This document shows positions 32,401 to 43,890 of a DNA stretch of 64,000 nucleotides, piece after piece. Under the pieces are notes generated by a model. The model was not told the origin of the DNA. It searched no databases and saw nothing but the letters and a program-made list of their open reading frames with translations. Both the position numbers and the translations under genes were made by a program. The stretch's first letter is position 1; every line of letters begins with the position of its first letter. This DNA is from Oikopleura dioica (lineage: Eukaryota > Chordata > Appendicularia > Copelata > Oikopleuridae): NCBI GenBank assembly GCA_907165135.1, contig OU015569.1, positions 10,602,501 through 10,666,500 of the forward strand. Direction: 5' to 3'.

Positions 32401-33160
32401 AGATAGTGAGAGAGCGGATTGTCGAAAATTTTTACGAGTTCTGACGAAAAAGTGACACAAAGTTGGCTTCCACCGAATCGTTAGTTATAAATAGAAAAAG
32501 GTACTTCTCTTTGTTTTAAATAATTAATCAATTTCTACTACTCTTCGAGATAACTTGAGAGCAAAAGATTAGCACCCTCTGGAGAAACTTTATTACTACC
32601 AACATAGAAACTGAAAATACGCTGAATGGAATCTCCCAGCGTAATACTTAATTTAGAGAATTTTGGCTAATTTATTGGTTTTCATTTATCGCTTGAGTTT
32701 TAATTAAATCCAAATCAAACGTAAAAATGATTATTGACGAAAATTTAAAGAGGCTGATACGTTTGGCTTGAATAGTAATTAGGCCGATGATTGTTAAAAA
32801 AAACATTTTTCATCTGGAAATCATTTGATTAACGCTCAATTTTAGATGAATGAACGAGATTTTCCGGGCTGAATTCGAAATTCTGTAAGCACGGAGATCC
32901 TTCGACCATGTTTTTTAGTCGGAAAATTACGCTAAATTTACGATTAGCGGTTCTATACTTGCCATTTTCGGTGATGAGCTGGGATGAATGCGAAGCTGTG
33001 CGATTTGCATTTCCGTTTCCGGGATAAGCTGGTGGCGGAGGAGGCGTGCTGAATCGCTGCTAGATGACTCCTCTCTGTGTTAGGCTTACCTGCTGTGAAT
33101 ATTGCCGACGAAGCTCATCTGATTCTCGACTTTTGATTCTACTGAGCTTGCATGTTCTGT
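29439..33160 (-). CDS. Tensin-like protein with SH2 and PTB domains
   Basis: The SH2 domain starts in the exon at 31277-31016 with SFWYKPTMSRDEAIKLLKG and GDFLVRDSKTYSGNFGLVV (FLVR arginine intact). It continues through VPQSVFDNLRPDQDPESELV to PFFPSLAALIHQH and HMQLALPVKLNIP. The PTB domain follows (TEMLTGRAAMERCMAEYL, VTVTDSQRLKFFRKHFPAETV, KVFGLVAKKPNNNSC) and ends INKRN with a TGA at 29439-29441. Tensins link integrin tails to actin. Ser/Pro-rich upstream exons at about 31313-31555 and 32940-33160 (TPPPPPAYPGNGNANRTA) probably belong. No C2 or phosphatase part is seen, so this is a Cten-like short tensin or the start is beyond what I can resolve. A transposon interrupts the SH2 coding sequence. 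Confidence 0.85.
30030..30725. mobile_element. MULE-like foldback element inside the tensin SH2 coding sequence
   Basis: The element is 696 bp, flanked by a perfect 9-bp target duplication GTGTTGATG (30021-30029, 30726-30734), the size typical of Mutator-like elements. Its ends match for about 26 bp with a few mismatches (core AGGGTGCTCTTGTGGCACT). Each end is a mini-array of the words CTTGTGGCACTGTCTCT and its complement, and inner parts also pair (TTTTCAACTATCAGATTCTC near 30152 against 30565-30590). No transposase frame. On the gene's strand a GT donor (CTT/GTGGCACT) lies in one repeat and an AG acceptor (CACAAG/AGC) in the other, both in phase 0. Confidence 0.9.
31560..32930. other. Long presumed intron of the tensin-like gene
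   Basis: This AT-rich stretch separates the Ser-rich exon from the Pro-rich exon. A 127-codon frame on the plus strand (32072-32455) opens with GTG and has no domain. I see no gene, repeat or RNA in it, and regulatory content cannot be judged from one sequence. Confidence 0.35.
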
Positions 33161-33800
33161 CTATTCTCTTGGGAATAAAATGCCCACCGGGCGGTGCCTA
33201 CTCTCGAGCATCTAAAAATGGCGATCTCGCGAAAAAAGAAAAAGAATTCATTCTACTCAAATATTTAGTCCCTTACTCATGTGATAGAAATTCGGGCGCA
33301 AGATCTATTGTTTCGACAGTTTTGCCCCCGAGCGAGTGAAAAAAGGAAAGTAGCCTGAAAGAGAATTTTAAGAACAATGAAATTGCTTGTCAAGAAATAA
33401 GGCGGTACTAGCCCCGGTTTTCATCGTTTTTTTACGCCCGAGCTGGGCAAATATTTTTGTATCGATCAACGCGCTGTGAAAACAAGGGATTTGCTTGTCA
33501 CATCTACGCCTGTTACTGAACTCTTGCTCTTTTAGCTGTAGAAAACAACGAGGACTAGACTTTTGAGTTTTTGTTTCTTTTTTTTTTGTTTATTTATTTT
33601 TGATTTGAAGAATTAAGGCATTTTTGAATTGTGGAAGAGAAGAAGGGTAGAGGTAACATTGTTAAAGTAGTAGCAACAGTGGAAAAAGAGGGTAGATCTT
33701 TGCTTCGTTCGGAGTACAGATAACAGTTAGTCATTTGAAATTTGTCTTGTTTAGGTAACATTTACATGGATTTTCGTTTATAATGTCGATATTGTTGATT

Positions 33801-35953
33801 TCAGCTGCGTTGCAAGAAGTCGCTCTGGTAGTCGGGAGACATGGGCGCTTTGATCAGCCTGAACACGGAAACAGAGCCGTGCCAAAATGTCGGTTCTTTC
33901 AGTCTATTTACATTTTTAGAATGAAATTGTTTAACCAGTACTGTTACCTAGCATATTCCGACCAAGAGTCCGTTTGAGTGTCGTACTGCTCGATTAGGTC
34001 TGTTAGACCTGATTCAGAAGCGTATCCTCCAGAAATGGTAATTTTGCCGCCGAGCACTGTAACTGACCCGCCCAAATGGACCTGACTGGAATTTGCCAGA
34101 AGGCTCCAACTCTTCGATAGCGGATCGTAGCTCTGAAGATTCTTTGAGTCGTCTCCTTTTAACTGGCTGACAATTGGAATTCTAGTTTTGCCATAAAGGC
34201 TGTGTACTTTAACCTGCTCAAAAAGGCTGATCTTGCATTGACGCACACATGAACATAAAAACAAGTTAAGATTAATATTCTTCATACGCTCCTACAAGAG
34301 GAAGGGATCGCTAATCGTAGACGGAAAAAAAGTGTTAGCCGTGGCTAGGAAATAGAGGATTCCATTGAGAGACGTCATCATTGGACAGACAGACCAGGGC
34401 TCTGGTGGTTCGAGTTCACATGAATTCCATTCATCCTCATCCGGATTGTACACATAGAGTGAAATGTTTCCACCCTCGCCGTCCTCGTTCAAAGGGCTGG
34501 CAACGACGAACAAGCGACCTTTGGATCCGATCGCCTGCAGATTCTCGCACTTAGTGGGCAAAGCTGCATAGGGTCATAATCATAGTTAATCTGTCTGACG
34601 GATGTCTGGCGGTAGGACCCTGCCTTTTACAGCTTTCCACGCTGATGATTCAGGATCAAAAACTTCAGCGCCGGAATCACCTGATACACAGTACAACTTA
34701 CCGCCTAAATAGAAGTTACCTCCGAGAGTCGTGGAAACACGCAATCATACCGAGACTGGCGGAGCAGTGGTACTCCCTATCCTGAATCATTCCATTTATC
34801 AGAGACCAACTGTCGATTTGAGGCTGGAATCGATAGCATCTATTAGTCACTAGCCCATCTGAACTTCGTCCACCGGAAATATACAGATCTGTACCCAAGG
34901 CGCAAACCGAATAGCCTCCACGGAGCGGCTCGCCAAGTGGCTCCGACAGTCTTCTCCAATGATTACTTATTGGATTGTAACCTTCTACCACCGAAAGTTC
35001 ATCCAAATCAGCGTTTGTGCCACCTATGCGCACGTAGATCTCGAAGATTCCAGTGGAAGGCCGCGGCTTGAATCGGTGATCATAAGCGAAGTCGGACTGA
35101 ATTTAAATATATGAATATGAACAATAAAACATGCATACTGACCCTGTTAATTTTCTTCGCCTGAAAGTCCCTCGCTTCGGAAATGTAATTAGCACACACT
35201 TTTCCCGACATCAATGGAATACTCGAAATTTGCATCAGATAGAATCGTCGCACAAAGGGCAGCTTCACCAAATGAATCAACCTGTCCAAGAATGGCATGC
35301 GTTTCTCAGCATCGTACTGAATCCAGCTCAGTATCAGTTCGAGAACAGTTTCTTCTTTCGGCACCAGTAAATGTTCACTGTTGAGGATTTGCTCGAAGTC
35401 CTCAAGTGGGAGCTTGAAAAACGAGGGGATTGATTTCGCAACTTGTCCAACATTTTCCAGCAAGTAAAGTCGGCTCTTTTCCAGTAGATCCCACATTCCG
35501 ATGCTCTGCGCCAAGTTCGACATATCTTACTGCCGCCGTTAGTGAAAAAAACTGACTAAACAAACTACCTAAACAGTTGGAAGGAGACAATTCGGTAACG
35601 AGAAACTCGGAGCAAAGTCGGCGGACGGAGTCGAATTGAAGAAGATCGGCAGTTTTGAGTAAGATGAGCACGTTTTGTTGATTGACGTCGACTTTACCAG
35701 TGTACGCGTATTCGATAAGGCTTTTGAAGGATTTACTGTCGACCTCGTTTATTCTGATCTTCTCGTGCGACCAGGACTCTTTCAAGGCGCCGGCGAACAT
35801 TGACTTGAAATAATCACTGGCTGCGGCCAAAACAGCCCGATGGACTTTTATTTCTTCATCGCCGAATTCAAGAGTCGTGTCGACAAATATTTCATTTCGC
35901 CAGAGATCTTCAAGTCCCAGTAGCAACTTGGGACTGTATCTCTCATCAAGCAT
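33801..35953 (-). CDS. BTB-BACK-kelch protein, KLHL-type ubiquitin ligase adaptor
   Basis: Such proteins recruit substrates to cullin-3. The BTB domain comes first (FVDTTLEFGDEEIKVHRAVLA, FKSMFAGALKESW, SFKSLIEYAYTGKVDVNQQN). The BACK domain follows (MWDLLEKSRLYLLENVGQVA, FFKLPLEDFEQILNSEHLLV, VLELILSWIQYDAEKRMPFL). At least five kelch blades are readable, including DLYISGGRSSDGLVTNRCYR, KLYCVSGDSGAEVFDPES and KITISGGYASESGLTDLIEQ. The last exon, after a GT-AG intron at about 33952, supplies KEPTFWHGSVSVFRLIKAP and the TGA at 33801. The start is the ATG at 35953. I cannot assign a specific KLHL number. Confidence 0.88.
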
Positions 35954-36224
35954 CTTATCAAAAATAAATAAGTAAACCAACTGTCTTCAGTTTTGAATAA
36001 CTCGTATTTATCAATAGTAAGTGGCAGGAGAGGCAGTTTGTCTAGAAAGTCCACAATGAAGTATAGACTGTGAAGTGGAGAATTCACATTGAATATGAAA
36101 TGTAATTTATAAGCTCGAAAAAACGGCTGAAATTACCAATTAAAATTTCAAGTAAGCCACAGAGTAATTGAACTACGTGCAGGCTGCGTAAATTAAGATA
36201 TGCAAGAGACGAAATGGCAAGGAG

Positions 36225-39200
36225 CTAATCCGAGTCAAGGCAGATTACTTCATCATTGTCTGGTGGAGGAGCGGCGGCACGACGGCGTTGTCTTCGATTC
36301 CGCGCTTCGATTCGCCAGCGTTCGTCTTCGTCTTCCTCTGAGCTTTCTTCTTCTGCGACTTGCTCGTTCATGTATTCACCGAGGCCGTGTTCTTGGTATC
36401 TTTGGGCAAAAAGTTGTCCTATCGGCATGTGGTCTTCCTCATCCTCAAGCGCCATCATTCTTTCGTTTTGCTCCTCTCTTTCAAGCCATTCTGGATAAGT
36501 CATGTTAGTCCCTTCGTAACGACCTTGGCGATTCCACGACTCCCAGTGATGGATATTCTGTGCATTGATATTGTATATATTCCAATCTTCGCCCGAATCA
36601 TCACTGTCGCCTTCTGGATCATCACCGTACATGTCCATGTTATGCTCAATTTCGTCTTGTGTTTCTGGAATAACGTAGACCTCGTTTCCATTTACAGTAC
36701 TCTGCGTTTCTGGAACAAAGTCAACACTATCCTGAGATCCCTGAGAAGACATAACGTAAAAGCTCTCTTCCTGAGAACTTTGAGAATTATCCAAGCTGGA
36801 TTTTTCCTGAGACGAGGCTTCTTGAGAAGAGGTAACTTCTCCCATTTCATTTTCATCGTGCATGTCAACTTCAAAACAGTTCTCAGAGTCATTCGTCGAG
36901 TCATTTACAGCAATAACCTCTTCTTCAACAACTTGTGCCTCTTCCTCTACATCGTCCCAAAAGTTCATCGGATCCTCCTTTGCACCTTCTTCCACTTCCT
37001 GGCTGTCCGGAACAGAAAAGTTTTGAAGATCGTCATCTTGATCTTCCACAGTAATGGTAGAATCGTTCAACTGCGAGCTATCTTCTTCGTCGTCGTTCGT
37101 GGATTGAGACGACATAATTCCAAGAAGATCTCGAACTTCATGCGGTAGAAGCTGAGGACCCTGGGGAACTTCTTCGCTGTTCATATCGGAAACGGCATTT
37201 TGAGTCGGTGATTCTGCACGTGTACTTTGCGTTTCAGGAATGACTGATTCAGAAAGGATGCTTCCCTGACTTCCTTGAGTCATTTCAGGATCCCAGGGCT
37301 TTGGTATGTCAGGGTGTGGCTGTTCTTGGCTATCAGGAGCCAGGACAGGCGCATAGACCCACTCTTTCCGAGGACTAAGTAGTTCATCGTTTTTTGGGAA
37401 GGAAACTGAGCCCATAGATCTTGCTCATCATCGTCTACTTGTGAGGAAGGTCCAGGCTCGTCCTGCTCGGCAGTGTTCCTATTATCGCGCTCAGAATCAC
37501 TCTCTGATTCTGAAAGTGCCATTCTACTCTCGTCTTCATCTATAAAAGAAATTAATGGAGAGCGCGCAAATAAGAAACATTATACCAAGTCGTTTTTTCG
37601 GCCCAGAAATTAGAGGATTATCGTAAATACGTCCTGGTGCGGCACTACATTCGTCATCCGAAACAGCCATTCCGGCGGTTTTGTCTCGCGATGGCTTGAA
37701 AGAATCGCGACTATCGCCAGCGAAGAGACCATCATTACTTTGAGCAGCGTCGGAAGCCGACATGCCCTAGGAAATAGAGTTAGAAAAACCTTTTCTAAGA
37801 ACCAAAAAAAGACCTCGTTCAGATCGGTTGGTCCTTTAGAGAAAACATCAGACATATCCGAAGGCTCAAAATCGATCGGCTCGTTATCTGGCTCCTCAAG
37901 GTCGATCATGTCCGACGGGTCAAAGTTGACTTCTTCAGGTTCCATATTTTCGTACTCTTCTTTGATTTTATCCCGGTGTTTCTTAGAAATCGCAACCATT
38001 AGCTCGATCTCGGTGAGTTTAGTGTCGAGCTCAGCTTGAAGGATCTTTTTCTCGTGCTCCATGAACGTCAGATCTTTCGGTCGTGGTTTCGACTGCACCA
38101 TTGCTCGCAATGTCTCCATTTCTTGAACAAAACGGTTAAAATGAATTGTTCAAATCTAAGCTGACCTTGGAAGCGCTCGAAGTCTTTCTTGAGTGTGGCA
38201 ATAGTCCCCTTCGCATCAACAAGGGTTTGCTTGCTCCTCGAGATCTCATCCTCGAATTTAGACTCAACGCCCTTAAAAAGCGTTTCAATCGTAACGGCTG
38301 TTTTCATTTCATCGACAGACGTATCCATTCTTTCCGAGTCACTTTTTGCGAAGAGATCCGCCGAGTTCGTAGATGATTGTATAGAATTTTTACTGGTAGT
38401 TTTTTCGACAGCGGGAGGAGCTGCCGCTTCTAGTTCCCGGGGCTTGTGGAAGCCGTACTTTTTGGGCATTTTCGGCGACTTTCTCTCGATTCGCTTTAAC
38501 TCTTTCCTTAAAGATCTTATAAAAACTGCCACTGAGCAGAAGTAATAAAAGTACCTTACTAAAGGCAAGGGTTGATATTTTCTGAAAAGACGATCGTCGA
38601 CCGTCACACTCTCCCGCCCTTCTTTGACGAAGTGCAGTCGCATCAGTTTACTCTCGACGATTTTCGAAATGATATCTGACCAAGGGAAGATCTTTTCTTT
38701 CTCGAAGCCTTCTTCCTGATTATCATCGTTGAATTTACGATTGAGAACACGGGAGATTTGGACCTGCAGCGTTGTTGTAAATAGCTTGTTCTTTTCAAGG
38801 TATTTCCAAACGACGCTGAGGCACGATTCTGGATCGCGCTTTTTCGCACTGCTATCAAGGCTGATTGGCGGGAGTTTCAAATCTTTTAAAACTAGAAAGA
38901 TGTATAAAGAAATGCGATGGTGATGGATGAATTTACTTGAAATGTGTCGCGAAGAAATTGTGGGGCCAAACACAAGGCCTGTTTCAACAAGTCGCTGAGG
39001 GTAGTGGAGATCGAGCCCATCCATGCTCATTCGTCGGATCATCTGCTCAATTAGGTTGTTGTACCAGGCAAGGACAACTTCTGGCTTTTGATTGATGCGG
39101 ACGTGGCTGTATCCTTTTACCAAACCGTCCATGCATCTCAGTCCACTGTCAGTATCGACAATGACTGAAAATAGGTGTAAGTGAAACTGCTTTACTTGTT

Positions 39201-42200
39201 AAAAGAATTTACCTCGTTCGAGAAGCTTGACATAAGGCATTCTGGTGAAATTCTTGGGCTTTGTGGAAAGAAGGATATCAGTCAGATGCGACTCAATATT
39301 CAAGTTCGTTTCCTCCTCGTTGCTAAAGTCGACGACGATATCAGCTTTGCTCGACGTTCCAAAGTATACTTCTTCGTCGAAAACAAGACCCTCTTGAGGC
39401 CCAGAGTTTGCAAGCTCGAGATAGATGAATTTTGAACGGCTAAATATAATATGAGATGAAAACGAAAATAGTGAAAATCGTACGTTCCAAGAATGCCAGA
39501 AGTAGGGAATTTCTTTTCCAAATAGTTGTAGACATTTTTGTCATCCGTATAAAACGAGAAACTTGCGACAAAATTGTTCAACCGGGGATTGATGTTCTCG
39601 ACCAAATGCTCGAGGTAAAACTTTGAGACATCCATATCAGGGTAAACGATCGCGTACAAATGAGACTGTCTAACTTCCTTCTTGCAATTCCTCCGAGCTC
39701 GATCAATCGTCATTTTCATAAACTCCTCGTTTTGTTGAGAAATTTCTTTTAAGATGTTTCGTTTGCCTATTCTGGGCGTTGCAGCACGAGCCTTACGTTT
39801 ACTAAAGCAACACTTGTTCGAAAAAATATATAAAAATCATTACCTAATCGCAATTCTGGTCCGACGAAGCCACCAAAGGGCCGCTTGCTTCGAAATTCGA
39901 TCGCGTCTTCTTTGCCGGACAGCAGCAACTTTTTCTCTATGCACTCTCCTGACTGTCGCGATTTCTTCAAGAAGCATTAACTTGACATCTTCGGCGACAA
40001 CTTCTTCCATAATGTTTTGTCTTTCCATAAGCGCCGTATTTTCGCAAATGGCTCTATTCCTAGTGGCGATTGCTTCGTCTACATTTTCCTCAACAAACGA
40101 TGAGATGAAATTCCCGATCGCATGGTCGACCATGTTCGAAATGCTTCGCTGCAGAAATTGCTCTTTCCACTCTTCCTTGAGTTGGCGAATACGCTCCTTC
40201 TCTTCCGCGATTTGGTTCTTCATCTCTTCTTCTCGCAAGCGCTCCTGGAGAAGCATATTTTTGTAAATACGCGTTACTTCCCAACCGATGTGATCGTCGA
40301 TTATCAAATTCATAGTGTCGTTGATTTGTTTAGCGACGACTTTTTCTTCGATCCGCACTCCGGAAGCGATTTCGCGCAATTGCCCGTCGACGACATCGTT
40401 CGTAATCTCTTCTTCCATCTCCCTAGCAGCGATATTCTCAGGTAGGTTTTCCATCATGTCGCTTCTATTTTGCGCGTCCTCTTCAAGCTTGGCTCGGACG
40501 TTTTCAATGATGTCATTTGCGCTCTCTATCAGCCGATCGGAGCGGGGAGGAAGGAGGAAGAGGGTTTGTAATTCCTCGACGACCATGGCTTCAGGTGCAA
40601 ATCGATTCCCCAGATCAGCTGGCCTGGGGTCCTGTTTGCTGAGAGATCTTCCATGATGTACTTCGATTTCCACTTGGGAAGAGGGACTTCCGGCTCTGCA
40701 ACAAAACTCTTTGCCATTTCAACGATTGAGACTAGGCCATCGTCGTTCGGAAAGACATTGTGCGCCGCCATGTATGTCTCAAAATTAGGATCACTTGCCT
40801 TGAAAAAGAGTGCTTTCTGGAAACACTCCATAGGCAGAACGTTGTTGGCGTAGCCTCGTCGCAAGATTTGCATCGCGTGGTAACGCACGTTTCCCATGTA
40901 TCGATGCAAGATCGAGGCTTCCAGCGCCGTGCACTTGCTAAACTCGTTCCAAAATATGGCATAGTGCCTGAGCATATAAGCGGAAACAATGCGACGGGCG
41001 CGTTTGATCAGTGGATGCGTCTTGAAGCGTATGGGCACACGAGAAAGGTATTTCATCACAGCACCCGAGTCGTTCAGATTCAAATAAATCATGTACGCGC
41101 GAAACTCTGGCTCCGCAGCTGAGTACTGGCCTCGGACGGAGATGTCCTGGTAGACGTGCTCAATTGAAGTGAGCGTCTTTTCCAAGTTTTCATCGTTGAT
41201 CCGCTGGTCCCAAAAGTCTTCAAGAACCATGCTATGCGAGCACCAGATGTGATATCGCGCCACGGTTTCAAGCACCTGCGCCGTTTTCAAACAAGACATG
41301 TGCTGCTGCGTAATGTCTTTTCGAATAGCGCGTGTGCGCTTCCACATGAAATCGTACCAAACATCAGCCCCAATTTCCTCAATGACATCTTCTGTGCAAA
41401 CTTCGGAGCAAAAATACCAGCAGCAATCGAGCAACGTGCTCGCTGGGCGCAACTCGTTCGGAAGGGACTCTTCGGTATCTGCAGCGGATCGCTGGTAAAC
41501 CTTGATGCACTTTTCGATAGCGATTTGTCCGTGCTCGTTCATTTCCAACACGGAGATATCCTGCTGAGTCCATCGTCGATAGATTTCTTTTTCCGGACAG
41601 AGATCGGCGCAGATTCCAACCTGCGCGCCTTCTCGCAACTCCTGTATCAACACATCACGGACGGTTTTGTCACGCGTTTCCAGAATTTTGAAGCGCTTCT
41701 CGGCTAGGTCAATATCAATCGCGTCTGGGTTCTTCGCCAGTGACGCGGCTTGGGAGCGTTTACTTCCGTCAGCTTTAGATTTACTGGATTTCAAGAACGA
41801 GGCAAAGCCAGACGGTTCGGGCGAAGCGCGGTTCTTGGTTTTCTTTTTACGAGAGTTGATGATTATTTCCGACTAGTTTCCATGAGGAATGGATTAAGCA
41901 GTGGCCCGCTGGAGCACAGACGCTTTATAACTCATGAAATGTCAACTTATTCCGATGGAAAATTGCCCATCATGTCTCAAGCTTTGACGCAAGAACTCTT
42001 TCCTGGCCAAATGAAGTCACCGGAGAATCCAACTGTATTTCGGAGTTCAACGGTTTCTTTCCAAAGATATTTCCTCTATTTCTTAACGAGCTCAATAAGC
42101 AGTCGATGAAAATTATTTCACTAAATTTTTCATGAAATAAATATATTTGAATAAGTTTTGGGCCCGTTCCTTGGATCCGATTCTGCTGTTTCAGGTGCAT

Positions 42201-43827
42201 CAAACGGTGAGTTACTTCGTTCATTTCTGTCGATAGTTCTTGTTATCTTTACTGGTTGAAGCTCCTCCTCCGATGATTTTTCCATCTGTCGCTTCTTTTG
42301 CTCATTCAGTTGCTTGGCATATACAGCGTTCGTGGAGCTTCCAAATGTGTCAAAAGCAGCGTCGGAGGATCCTGTCATCCCAAACGGGTCGGACTCGGGG
42401 ACAGAAAAGACATTCTCGCTAGATATAGATTCCAACGATTTTTCCTCTTTTCCTCCCTTGTCTCGCCCAAAGCGAACTTTTAGCGACGGAAACTGGTTCT
42501 CGATCCTAGCTCGCGCGTCTGCCGCATCTTTGGTGTTACGAAAGAACAGCTTCAACGCTTTCTTGAGTGGAACTGGAGCGACTTTTTCCAGGCCAGGTGG
42601 CTTTAGCACATTTTTAGCAAAATCGCGCATGATGTCTGAAATTTTGAAACTTGGATGAATTGAGTGTTATTATCAGTCAACTACCTTTGTTGACGCACAC
42701 TTTGGGATCGAGGTCTTTCACTAGAAGAATAGAAGAAGTATGAACTGGATCAAACTTCTCGGCAGGTTGTTGTGCCGCAGCTTTAGTTCTTTCAGCGCCG
42801 GAGAAGCTACCAAATACCGGCTTCTTTGTCGCTTCTTTGCGGAAGGATTTATATAATCAAAAATTTGAAAGAACGGTATAATAGAACGTATGATGCATGT
42901 AATATGTAATCATAGATAGCACGGTAAAACATTTCTAATTTATCAAATTAATGCTAATTTCTAATATCCTGTCGAAATATATTATAAATAGAAGAATTTT
43001 TTCTAAGGGAAGTTAGAATCTATTACATACATCGTATGTAACCTTAGATAACAAAAGTATGAAGAAAATTCTCCTCCATCCCTTGTTTCCCTCCGCCAAA
43101 CGAGCTGCGCAACTGGAAAGATGTTGCTTTGGGAACATCCGTTCTTGGTTGGCCAGCGGAAAATGACGTCTTCGCGGCGAAAGGATTGCTCTGGGCTGGG
43201 GCGGTAGACTTGAGGCTGAAGGTCGAGGACGAAGAGGATGGCGCAGAAAATGCTGCTTCTGCAGCTTTTGTTGTTTGCGGATTAGTACTGAAGATGTTTT
43301 TCCCGTTTCCGGCAGTGGAGAATTTCAGCGGCGTCTTTGAAGGATCCTCAAGGAAGGATGAAGTATCAGTGGCGATGGTATCATTTGCAGGCGCGTTACT
43401 TCCAAATATAGATGTTGGGCGGAAAGTGAAATCGGACGAAGGTGCTTCCTTTAGATTCATTATTGTTAATCTCAAGATCTTTTGTCTAGTCTTTCTATAC
43501 CTTTTTAACCTCCTTCGCTCCCGCTGTACCGAAGCTACCGCTTGGCTTGAATGAAAAGCCCCCAGATGGGCCACCAGTAGCACTGGAACCGAAGGTGGAA
43601 GAAGCTTTCGCAGAAAACGATGAGCTTGAAGTTGATGATGATGGATTGCCTACACTGGCAAATGGATTGCTAACGAGCCCGGAAGCGAAAGAAGCTCGCT
43701 TGGGAGGCACATCTTCTTCGTTTCCCGAGTCTTCTTTCGATATCCGCTTGCCAAACGTGGCACTAGAATTTTGAAAGGTGCTTCCCGAAGAAGCCGCCTT
43801 AGCAAAAGGATTCGAAGAGCCAAACAT
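36225..43827 (-). CDS. MCM3AP: GANP/MCM3AP-like mRNA-export scaffold with SQ-rich C-terminal extension
   Basis: GANP is the scaffold of the TREX-2 mRNA-export complex at nuclear pores. The N-terminus from 43827 is FG-nucleoporin-like (MFGSSNPFAKAASSGST, many Phe-Gly and Ser-rich stretches). An RRM-like region follows (SSILLVKDLDPKVCVNK...LKKALKLFFRNTKDAADARA). The SAC3/PCI domain is clear (GICADLCPEKEIYRRWTQQD, RPASTLLDCCWYFCSEV, EFRAYMIYLNLNDSG, HYAIFWNEFSKCTALEASIL). Then come helical CID-like exons (40445-39860) and the C-terminal GANP region (39720-38450). A coiled coil and a very acidic, SQ/TQ-rich tail end with DEVICLDSD at 36225. Canonical GT-AG introns at about 40662-40604 and 37443-37367 keep one frame throughout. 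The start is 64 nt after THUMPD1's stop. Confidence 0.85.
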
Positions 43828-43890
43828 TTACTCACGCATTCTGAAAAAAGGTTATTGAAGACTCAGCATCATTAAATTAATTAAATTAGG

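Noticed and set aside
32072-32455. 127-codon plus-strand frame
   Set aside because: It opens with GTG, has no domain, and lies in a presumed intron of the tensin-like gene.
36360-37148. 262-codon plus-strand frame opposite the MCM3AP tail
   Set aside because: It is the complement shadow of the acidic SQ-rich coding exon; its Phe/Val/Ile/Leu-rich composition is what Glu/Asp-rich codons give on the other strand.
36225-37415. The SQ-rich frame as a separate gene starting at MGSVSFPKND
   Set aside because: A GT-AG intron of 77 nt joins it in phase to the upstream MCM3AP frame, so a separate start is not needed. I keep the possibility only as a test.
40600-40680. Non-canonical intron after the SAC3 domain
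   Set aside because: GT-AG borders (TC/GTCGAGG to GAGAG/CGC, 59 nt with a pyrimidine tract) fit the frame and the reading SSANDIIENVRAK.
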